DNA from: Bradyrhizobium sp. CCBAU 53338
Lineage (GTDB): Bacteria; Pseudomonadota; Alphaproteobacteria; Rhizobiales; Xanthobacteraceae
Assembly (NCBI RefSeq): GCF_015291665.1
Contig: NZ_CP030048.1
Coordinates: 2,108,001 to 2,172,000 of the forward strand
Length of the DNA stretch: 64,000 nt
Direction: 5' to 3'
A program made the position numbers and the translations under genes. Of the stretch, positions 26,984 through 33,770 are shown in pieces (position 1 is the stretch's first letter; every line of letters begins with the position of its first letter). The notes beneath the pieces were generated by a model. The model was not told the origin of the DNA, did not search any database, and saw only the letters and a list, made by a program, of their open reading frames with translations.

Positions 26984-28516
26984 CTAAGGCGGTTCTAATG
27001 CCAGCGCGTCGGCGCGCCGTCTGATCGCCCGGATTTCATCCGGATCCTTCCTATCCAGGTTCGTATATTGATTTCGCATGCGGCCGTTTGAAGAAAACCG
27101 CTGGCGGTGCTTCGCAAGAAAACTCCAGTAGAGGGTGGTGAAGGGACAGGCGTCCTCTCCGATCGATTTCTTTGGATCGAAACGGCAACCTTTGCAGTGA
27201 TTGCTCATCCGATTGATGTAGGCGCCGGACGCCGCGTACGGCTTGGTTGCAATGACGCCGCCGTCACCATATTGGCTCATACCGAGCGTGTTCGGTAGCG
27301 ACACCCAGTCGATCGCGTCCCAGAACATCGACATGTGCCAACGGTGGACCTCGTAGGGAGCTACACCGATCAGCATTGCGAATAGCCCTAGTACCATAAG
27401 CCTCTCGATGTGGTGGGCGTATGCATGGTCGATGGTGTGCGTGATGGCATCGGCGAGGCACCGCATGTCGGTCTCAGCGGTCCAGTAAAAGCCTGGCATC
27501 CGAAGGTGCGCGTCCAGCGCGTTTTCTTCGGCATAATGCGGCATGCGCTGCCAGTAGATGCCCCGGACGTATTCTCTCCATCCGAGGATCTGACGAACGA
27601 AACCTTCCAAGGCATTCAGGGGGGCCTCTTCGCTCCTCAGTGCGGCTTTGATCACCTCAGTGGGCGAAAGGATATGGAGGTTGAGGGGACCCGACAGTCG
27701 GGAATGATAGAGGAAGGGTTCTCCGTTCTGCATGGCATCCTGGTAGGTGCCGAACAATGGCAACCGTCGGGATACGAAATCCTCCAGGTGTTCGAGCGCT
27801 TGGGCGCGAGACACGGGAAGATCGATATTTTCCAGCCTTCCCGGACTGCTGGCGAAACGTCGTGAAACAAGATCACGCACCTCCGCGCTGATCGGGTCCA
27901 TTTTCGAGGCGCGTTTCGGAGGAATAGTTGGCGCGTCTTTCCCCAGCGGCTTCCTGTTTTGATCGTCGTAGTTCCATGCCGAGCCGACGGGCTTTCCGGC
28001 TTTGTCCATGAGAAGCCCGGTTTTTTTCCTCATGAAGCGGTAGAACGTTTCCAGAATGTGTCGTGGGTGGTCGCGCGTGAACGCCGCGAACTCGTCTCGT
28101 GAGCAGAAGAAATGCCGATCGCTCCTGATCTCGGGCGGTTGCGGGAGGCGTCTCAATTTTTCGGCAACCCGCCAGTCTCCGGGCTCGATCGCAATTGTTC
28201 GTTCCGGCTTGAGCAGTCTTTGCGCTCGGCCGATTTCGGTCTCGAAGCTACCTGAATTTTCGGGATGGTCGATGGCCACGTAGTGCACGCGCCGGCCTCG
28301 CGCGGTCATATCCTGCCGAAAGTGGCGCATCGAAGCAAAGAAGTAGGCGATGCGAAGCTTGTGTTGAGTGATGTAAGCCGCTTCCTCCAGCACCTCCATT
28401 TGGAGGATGACGTCGACTTCAGGGTCGAAGCCGTCGAACGCAGCTGAGTTTCCGTCCAGTTGGTCACCCAAGACGATGACCAGATTTCTTGTCTTCAGCT
28501 GCGTGGGCTCCGGCAT
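26984..28516 (-). CDS. phrB: iron-sulfur bacterial cryptochrome/photolyase (FeS-BCP, PhrB-like)
   Basis: Protein of 510 aa of the FeS-BCP family, which repair (6-4) photoproducts or act as blue-light sensors using FAD and a [4Fe-4S] cluster. The N-terminal domain is seen in LVIVLGDQLDGNSAAFDGFD. The cluster Cys pattern C-x2-C-x12-C is present (HCKGC to EDACPF, near 437-453), with a fourth Cys in DMRCLADAI. FAD-domain motifs include GWREYVRGIYW and MSMFWDAIDWV. It lies 68 bp downstream of chrR on the same strand, so it is likely the third gene of the sigma-factor operon, which fits its repair role after photooxidative stress. Confidence 0.9.
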   Translation of the reverse strand: MPEPTQLKTRNLVIVLGDQLDGNSAAFDGFDPEVDVILQMEVLEEAAYITQHKLRIAYFFASMRHFRQDMTARGRRVHYVAIDHPENSGSFETEIGRAQRLLKPERTIAIEPGDWRVAEKLRRLPQPPEIRSDRHFFCSRDEFAAFTRDHPRHILETFYRFMRKKTGLLMDKAGKPVGSAWNYDDQNRKPLGKDAPTIPPKRASKMDPISAEVRDLVSRRFASSPGRLENIDLPVSRAQALEHLEDFVSRRLPLFGTYQDAMQNGEPFLYHSRLSGPLNLHILSPTEVIKAALRSEEAPLNALEGFVRQILGWREYVRGIYWQRMPHYAEENALDAHLRMPGFYWTAETDMRCLADAITHTIDHAYAHHIERLMVLGLFAMLIGVAPYEVHRWHMSMFWDAIDWVSLPNTLGMSQYGDGGVIATKPYAASGAYINRMSNHCKGCRFDPKKSIGEDACPFTTLYWSFLAKHRQRFSSNGRMRNQYTNLDRKDPDEIRAIRRRADALALEPP

Positions 28517-28584
28517 ACGGATATCCTGAACTTCGTTCCTTCACGACCTCCAGGGCGCTCCCTGAACGATGACGCTCGAGCTCG

Positions 28585-29229
28585 TCAGAGCCTGATGAAT
28601 GGAGAAACAAGGCGACCGATCCATCCGTTGCCCTTCAAGCTGCCGGACATCGCCACGAAGCATAGACAGGGCTCCTCGGTGCCCACGATAGGCTGATGGT
28701 TCACGTCATCATCGCCGTAATCGAAGTCGCCCGGGCCGTAATGGCCGCTCTCATGCGCGAAGCTGCCCTTCAGGACGCAGGTCAATTCTGTTCCCGAATG
28801 CGTGTGACCTAACATCTTGGCACCAGGAGCAGACCACAGCAGAAATGCCCGCGATTGGTCGGAACTAGGCAAAATGAGTGGTTGCATGCTCACTCCAGGC
28901 GCCACCCGACGCTTCTTGCCGAAGCGGCAGTTGCGGAGGACATCCGGAAGATCCGAGGCGGCTGGCGGCATCGATTCCGTCGTGCCAGACATTGAGATGG
29001 GCTTAGCGTCGACTTTATCAAGAACAACCGAAAGCGCGTCGGCTCGCAGGGAGACAGGAGCTGCTTGTTCGATGGCCGAGCCTCCGAGCCGCTCCAGGGC
29101 TCCAACCAATCGACGACAGCTTCGGCATTGCGCGACGTGAACCGCCAGGGCGAGCCGATCAGCCTCTTCAAGCGGGCCAGACACAAAGCCAGCCAGAAGA
29201 TGTTCCGGAGGATGATGTTTGATGGTCAT
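28585..29229 (-). CDS. chrR: ChrR-type zinc anti-sigma factor with cupin domain
   Basis: Protein of 214 aa. The N-terminal anti-sigma domain has zinc ligands His6, His31, Cys35 and Cys38 (HVAQCRSC), the same positions as in Rhodobacter ChrR. The C-terminal cupin has His142, His144, Glu148 and His178 (GHTHSGTE, VNHQP), again one residue off the Rhodobacter numbering. Known ChrR proteins hold their sigma factor inactive until singlet oxygen triggers release. Its ATG overlaps the sigma-factor stop (ATGA), so it is translationally coupled. Confidence 0.92.
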   Translation of the reverse strand: MTIKHHPPEHLLAGFVSGPLEEADRLALAVHVAQCRSCRRLVGALERLGGSAIEQAAPVSLRADALSVVLDKVDAKPISMSGTTESMPPAASDLPDVLRNCRFGKKRRVAPGVSMQPLILPSSDQSRAFLLWSAPGAKMLGHTHSGTELTCVLKGSFAHESGHYGPGDFDYGDDDVNHQPIVGTEEPCLCFVAMSGSLKGNGWIGRLVSPFIRL

Positions 29230-29771
29230 TTCTGTTCGTCCAGTAGCTCTCTCAATCTTTTCATGGCGAGGCGAATGCGCGATTTGACCGTTCCCAATGG
29301 GATGCCCAACGAAGAGGCGATTTCGCCGTGCGGTCTCTCCTCAATAAACGAGAGCCGGACCACCGTGGATTGCTCCTCCGACAGGCGGGCCAACGCTTTT
29401 GCGATGCGCGTAACATCTTCACTCTGGGCCCGTATCGCTTCCGGGGAGGCTACGGTCTCGACCTCGTAGGCTGTTTCCGGCGATTGCAACGCCCGATCAT
29501 GGCGTAGAGCCCGCCGGGCGATATCAATGCGCTGATTGCGCGCGATCGTGAAGATCCAAGCTGCTACACCGGCAGTGGTCGGATCGAACTCTCCCGCCTT
29601 GCGCCAGACAGCAACGAAGGTGGATTGCGCTATATCTTCAGCGGTCTCCGGGTCGCTTCCCGTCTTTATGAGAAAGCCCTTCACGCGCGGAGCGAAATGC
29701 TCGAATAGCCGTGCAAAAGCGTCACGATCTCCATGGCTTGCGACACGCGAAATCAAATCAATCCAGTCCAC
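29226..29771 (-). CDS. rpoE: ECF sigma factor, RpoE/ECF11 type (singlet-oxygen response)
   Basis: Protein of 181 aa with sigma region 2 (FEHFAPRVKGFLIKTGS, AEDIAQSTFVAVWRKA, WIFTIARNQRIDIARR) and region 4 (RLSFIEERPHGEIASSLG, GTVKSRIRLAMKRLREL). Pairing with a ChrR-type anti-sigma places it in the ECF11 group. I chose the GTG at 29771 (AAGG upstream), since residues encoded before it do not belong to the family; the frame stays open to 29939. It has the same TGATCC-N16-CGTT signature upstream as five other sites here, which suggests autoregulation. Confidence 0.9.
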   Translation of the reverse strand: MDWIDLISRVASHGDRDAFARLFEHFAPRVKGFLIKTGSDPETAEDIAQSTFVAVWRKAGEFDPTTAGVAAWIFTIARNQRIDIARRALRHDRALQSPETAYEVETVASPEAIRAQSEDVTRIAKALARLSEEQSTVVRLSFIEERPHGEIASSLGIPLGTVKSRIRLAMKRLRELLDEQK

Positions 29772-29906
29772 CGTTGCCTTCAGCCTTTCACCTTTGAGGC
29801 GATGCCTTATACCTGGGCTAGAGCATGCCCCGAAAGGTTCTTTTGGTTGAAGCCTTGCAGCCCGAGAGATCACGATGGATATGCTTCTTGGAGACGGGAC
29901 ACCAAA

Positions 29907-29935
29907 AGAAACGACCTGACCGTCAGTTTGGATCA
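29907..29935 (-). promoter_or_regulatory. ECF11-type promoter signature before rpoE-chrR (autoregulation)
   Basis: On the minus strand, TGATCC (29935-29930), 16 bases, then CGTTTCT (29913-29907). ECF sigma factors usually drive their own operon, so this copy gives the reference for the others. It lies about 135 bases before the GTG start, so the leader is long. Confidence 0.7.
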
Positions 29936-30006
29936 CCACGAACTAGCGGATTGGTTTGGAATGCGATCGTTAGTTCACCCAGCTGCCGCGATCGTCCTGG
30001 TTGAGC

Positions 30007-30408
30007 TCACACCAAAAACTGTCGAGCTGCGAGATACCCGCAATAAGCGCTACCTGCGCCCAACAACCCGCCCCACGCGATATCGACGATTGACAGAGTC
30101 GTCGTCCAGTTGCGAAGGACCGCCTGATTTGTGAGGTCATAGGTCGCATAGGTGAAAAAGCCAAAAAGCAAACCGAGCCACGCAGCCCTACCGCTGGAAG
30201 CAGCGGCGTGTGCTGGTAAAACGGCAAGCGCGATGAGCCCGAGCGGGTACAGAAGGTAGAAGACGAGAGCCGGCCAAAAGTTCGGCTCGCTCCGCGCTAT
30301 GTCGCCTATCGTCGCGAGATAGAAGCGTTGGCCCATGAGCTTGAGCCAGACCGCATCGACCGCAACGAATGGAATAGCTACGGCCAGATAGAGCGCAACG
30401 TAGGACAT
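30007..30408 (-). CDS. DUF2177 family membrane protein
   Basis: Protein of 133 aa with four predicted membrane helices (VALYLAVAIPFVAVDAVWL, ALVFYLLYPLGLIALAVL, LLFGFFTYATYDLTNQAVL and a C-terminal helix). DUF2177 is a conserved inner-membrane family of unknown function; the FTYATYDLTN segment is its most typical stretch. The ATG at 30408 was chosen; a GTG at 30420 is in frame. It is divergent from the fasciclin gene and each has its own TGATCC-N16-CGTT promoter signature. Confidence 0.85.
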   Translation of the reverse strand: MSYVALYLAVAIPFVAVDAVWLKLMGQRFYLATIGDIARSEPNFWPALVFYLLYPLGLIALAVLPAHAAASSGRAAWLGLLFGFFTYATYDLTNQAVLRNWTTTLSIVDIAWGGLLGAGSAYCGYLAARQFLV

Positions 30409-30435
30409 GCGAACCCGCACAGTTTGATCGGTGTA

Positions 30436-30463
30436 AGAACGTCGGAAGCTTTCGTCCGGATCA
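30436..30463 (-). promoter_or_regulatory. ECF11-type promoter signature before the DUF2177 gene
   Basis: On the minus strand, TGATCC (30463-30458), 16 bases, then CGTTCT (30441-30436), 28 bases before the ATG at 30408. It lies back-to-back with the plus-strand copy at 30477. Confidence 0.7.
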
Positions 30464-30476
30464 CTGGATCGCGCGG

Positions 30477-30504
30477 TGATCCAAAGCGACGTGCACGTCG
30501 TTCC
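30477..30504 (+). promoter_or_regulatory. ECF11-type promoter signature before the fasciclin gene
   Basis: TGATCC (30477-30482), 16 bases, then CGTTCC (30499-30504), 34 bases before the fasciclin ATG. The two -35 boxes of this divergent pair are 13 bases apart. Confidence 0.7.
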
Positions 30505-30537
30505 CTACCGGTAAATCAACTCACCCGGAGGACGACA

Positions 30538-31083
30538 ATGAACTTCAAGCGCATCGCGACTTCGCTCGCCGTGTCGGCCGTGATGGTCAACTTTATCCCG
30601 CTTGCCATCGCCAAGGAGAAGACCGTGATGGTCGGCGGCGCTGCCATGTATCCGACGAAGAACATCGTCGAGAACGCCGTCAAGTCAAAGGACCACACCA
30701 CCTTGGTCGCTGCCGTCAAGGCAGCCGGCCTGGTCGATACGCTGCAGGGACCTGGACCATATACCGTTTTCGCGCCGACCAATGCTGCGTTCGGCAAGCT
30801 TCCAAAGGGAGCCCTCGCGACCCTGGTCAAGCCGGAAAATAAGCAGACGCTGACCAAGATCCTGACGTACCACGTCGTGCCGGGACGCCTGACTGCTGAC
30901 CAATTGATGGACGGTCAAAAGTTGATCACCGTGGAAGGCGAGCCGCTGACAGTCAAAAAATCAGGCGGAAAGGTAATGATCGTAGACGCGAAAGGTGGTG
31001 CTGCGACCGTGACAATTGCCGATGTGCTACAGTCGAATGGCGTCATCCACGTCGTCAACCAGGTGCTGATGCCTTCGAGCTAA
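30538..31083 (+). CDS. exported fasciclin-domain protein
   Basis: Protein of 181 aa with a Sec signal peptide (about 1-25, ending LAIAKE) and one fasciclin (FAS1) domain, about 45-180. Hallmarks are the H1-like GPGPYTVFAPTNAAFGKLP and the YH-containing LTYHVVPGRLT, plus the closing NGVIHVVNQVLMP. FAS1 proteins are extracytoplasmic adhesion or ligand-binding modules. A CGGAGGACGAC site precedes the ATG. The ECF promoter signature before it suggests a cell-envelope role in the photooxidative response. Confidence 0.92.
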   Translation: MNFKRIATSLAVSAVMVNFIPLAIAKEKTVMVGGAAMYPTKNIVENAVKSKDHTTLVAAVKAAGLVDTLQGPGPYTVFAPTNAAFGKLPKGALATLVKPENKQTLTKILTYHVVPGRLTADQLMDGQKLITVEGEPLTVKKSGGKVMIVDAKGGAATVTIADVLQSNGVIHVVNQVLMPSS

Positions 31084-31186
31084 TGCGCTGTGCTATTGCC
31101 GCGAGCGCCTTTCTGGGGCGTTACGCGGCCGTAGCAAATAGCAAGCCGGGCGAGGGCGTTTTGCAGCAGTGCGATTGGGAGAAACC

Positions 31187-32065
31187 TTATTTCTTTCGAC
31201 TACCCGTCAATTCCGAGACGAGAGGATTAGGATAGCGGCGCTGCTGGCTGATGGCATAGAATTGCTCCGCTAGTTCGTTTAGCCGCGCCCGCTCGACGAG
31301 CAGGCCCGAACGAAGCTCGTCAATCACGACGATCGAGGGGACGAGAGCGAGATGGCCGCTTTCGCGGGCCATCAGGCGTAGCATAGCCATGTCGTCGACT
31401 TCCGCAGCGATTATCGGTCTGATGCCTCGGCGGCCGACCAGCGCATCGAAGGCCGAGCGAAGTGCGTTGCCCCGGCCCGGTAGGACTAGCGGAAAATGTG
31501 CGAGGTCCTGCGGAAACCTAAGCCGGGCGGGCTTCGGCGGCTTTCGGCCGACGATGCTGACTCGCTGCTCGTCAATGAGCGTATTCTCGAAGCTGCTGCG
31601 TGCATCGGGCGGTGCCGGGTGGTTGGCGAGAACGACATCGAGCTTGTGCGCATCGAGTGACTGGAGCAGATCGTCGAAAAGTCCGGTGTGGATGACGAGC
31701 TCGACATCAATGCGGCTTATCAGTGGCCGCAGAAATGCGATCTGGAAGTTGCGCGACAAAGTCGCTGCAGCCCCGACCCGCAGCAGCTGACGTCCGGGCC
31801 GCAGGCCCGACAACGTCTCGATCAATTCATGGCCTGACTTGAAGACGCTGCCGGCGTAGTCGAGCGCGATGCGACCCGCTTCGGTGAGTTGCAGAGAGCG
31901 TCCGACACGCTCGAATAGCTGTTGGCCCAGCTGCTCTTCGAGCGCCTTGAGCTGTACCGATAGCGACGACGGCGAAACATTGAGCCGCTGCGCCGCGCGG
32001 CTCATGCTTCCCTCGGTGGCGATTATCCAGAAATAGCGCAGATGGTGGTAGTTCAAGTGAGGCAT
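31187..32065 (-). CDS. LysR family transcriptional regulator, divergent from dabBA
   Basis: Protein of 292 aa with an N-terminal winged helix-turn-helix (LRYFWIIATEGSMSRAAQRL, then LSVQLKALEEQLG) and a C-terminal ligand-binding domain. The opening NYHHLRYFW is typical of the NhaR-like branch. It is divergent from the inorganic-carbon transporter genes with about 105 bp between, where an inverted repeat TTGAA-N12-TTCAA fits a LysR operator. Control of dabBA, and perhaps sensing of bicarbonate or ion status, is inferred. Confidence 0.88.
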   Translation of the reverse strand: MPHLNYHHLRYFWIIATEGSMSRAAQRLNVSPSSLSVQLKALEEQLGQQLFERVGRSLQLTEAGRIALDYAGSVFKSGHELIETLSGLRPGRQLLRVGAAATLSRNFQIAFLRPLISRIDVELVIHTGLFDDLLQSLDAHKLDVVLANHPAPPDARSSFENTLIDEQRVSIVGRKPPKPARLRFPQDLAHFPLVLPGRGNALRSAFDALVGRRGIRPIIAAEVDDMAMLRLMARESGHLALVPSIVVIDELRSGLLVERARLNELAEQFYAISQQRRYPNPLVSELTGSRKK

Positions 32066-32078
32066 GTAATCGTTCTAT

Positions 32079-32100
32079 TTGAAATAACGATTACGTTCAA
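32079..32100. promoter_or_regulatory. LysR-type operator candidate
   Basis: TTGAA, 12 bases, TTCAA between the divergent lysR and dabB starts. It has dyad symmetry and contains a T-N11-A arrangement usual for LysR sites. Confidence 0.5.
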
Positions 32101-32170
32101 TAATTGAATTTTTCTCAAATAAGCAGATGCGCTACGTACTCGGTCACTGGACCAAACCCGCCGAGGTGCC

Positions 32171-33757
32171 ATGATCAAGCTGCTTCCTTGCATTGCCGTG
32201 CTTGCTCCGATCACGCTGTGTGCAGCAAGCATTCTCCCATTCCGCGGCAACGCCCGTGATTTCGTCCGCGTCGCGATCTCGGCTGCCGCGGTTGCGCTCG
32301 TTTCCGCCATTGCCGCGGTCCTCGCGGTCGCAGTTTACGGGGCCGGCCGATCGCCGCTGCTCGGTGGTCACGGGCTCGGGCTTTCCGTCCATGTCGATGC
32401 GCTCGCCGCGATCCTCTGCGTGCTGGTCGGCTTCATCGGCTTCGTCGTCGTCAAGTACAGCCGCAACTATCTCGATGGCGATCCGGGCCAGCGCAGGTTC
32501 ACGCGGTATCTGCTGCTGACGCTCGCCTCGGTTCTGACGCTCTTGATATCAGGCAATCTGCTGTTCCTGCTTGCGGCCTGGATCGCGACCAGCCTCTCGC
32601 TCGGCAGGCTGCTGCTCTTCTACCACACGCGGCCGCCCGCGATCCGCGCCCACCGCAAGAAGCTTGTCGCCAGTCGCCTCGGCGACGGCTGCCTCGCGGG
32701 AGCCATCGCGCTGCTCTATTTTCAGTTCGGTACGCTCGAGATCCCAGATCTTGCCGCCCGGGCGCGCAGCAGCGTGGATGTCGTGTCACCCGCAATCACC
32801 GCGGCGGCGCTCCTCATCGTGGTGACCGCCATGCTCAAATCCGCTCAGCTGCCGCTGCATGGCTGGCTGATCGAAGTGATGGAGACCCCGACCCCGGTGT
32901 CGGCACTGCTGCATGCCGGTATCATCAACGCCGGTGGCTTCCTCGTCCTGCGGCTCGGCGATGTGCTGCTGCTGGCGACGCCGGCCCTCAACGTTCTGGC
33001 CGTCGTCGGCGGTGTCACGGCGCTGTTCGGCTCGCTGGTGATGCTGACGCAGACGTCGGTCAAGGTCCAGTTGGCCTACTCAACCGTGGCCCAGATGGGT
33101 TTCATGCTGCTGCAATGCGGGCTCGGCGCCTTCTCCGCCGCGCTCCTGCACATCGTCGCCCATTCCCTCTACAAGGCACACGCCTTCCTGTCATCGGGCA
33201 GCATCATCGACCTGGCACGCGCGTCGTGGACGCCCAGCCCCGGTGGCCAGCCGCACCCGGCGAGGCTGATCCTCGCGCTCGCGGGCGTGATCGGATTGAC
33301 GATGCTGATCGGCTGGGGGATCGGCATGACGTTACGCAGCAATCCGGCGCAGATCGCGCTGGGATCCGTGCTGCTGATGGGGCTCGTACACCTCATGGCC
33401 AATGCGATCGACGAGCGGCCCAACGCCTTCGTCGTTGCGCGCGGCATAGTCACGGCGGCGGGTGTCGCCGCGCTCTACTTTGTACTGCAAGCTGCGGCGG
33501 CGTGGCTGGCCGCCAGCAGCGTCCCGGTCGGACGTCCGGTCTGCGGCACTGCTCCGATGCTGATCGCCGCGCTGGTGGTGATCTCCTTTGCGGCGGTGAC
33601 GGTGTTTCAGAACCAGATGATGCGCCGCGCCGACGCACCTTTCTGGATCGCAGCTTACGTGCATCTGCGCAACGGCTTCTATCTGAACACGTTGGCGAAC
33701 CGGCTGGTGCTGACGTTGTGGCCGCGCACGTCGCACAAACTCACGTCCAACCCCTGA
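32171..33757 (+). CDS. dabB: DabB, proton-conducting (NuoL-like) subunit of a carbon-uptake pump
   Basis: Integral membrane protein of 528 aa with about 13-14 hydrophobic helices, homologous to NuoL/MrpA proton-translocating subunits. The core is visible in LKSAQLPLHGWLIEVMETPTPVSALLHAG (split here as LKSAQLPLHGWLIEV and PTPVSALLHAGIINAG), and in VQLAYSTVAQMGFMLLQCG. With the adjacent DabA protein it forms a DAB complex that hydrates CO2 to bicarbonate in an energy-coupled manner. Its stop is 13 bases before the dabA start, so the two are an operon. Confidence 0.88.
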   Translation: MIKLLPCIAVLAPITLCAASILPFRGNARDFVRVAISAAAVALVSAIAAVLAVAVYGAGRSPLLGGHGLGLSVHVDALAAILCVLVGFIGFVVVKYSRNYLDGDPGQRRFTRYLLLTLASVLTLLISGNLLFLLAAWIATSLSLGRLLLFYHTRPPAIRAHRKKLVASRLGDGCLAGAIALLYFQFGTLEIPDLAARARSSVDVVSPAITAAALLIVVTAMLKSAQLPLHGWLIEVMETPTPVSALLHAGIINAGGFLVLRLGDVLLLATPALNVLAVVGGVTALFGSLVMLTQTSVKVQLAYSTVAQMGFMLLQCGLGAFSAALLHIVAHSLYKAHAFLSSGSIIDLARASWTPSPGGQPHPARLILALAGVIGLTMLIGWGIGMTLRSNPAQIALGSVLLMGLVHLMANAIDERPNAFVVARGIVTAAGVAALYFVLQAAAAWLAASSVPVGRPVCGTAPMLIAALVVISFAAVTVFQNQMMRRADAPFWIAAYVHLRNGFYLNTLANRLVLTLWPRTSHKLTSNP

Positions 33758-33770
33758 CGCCGAGATCACC

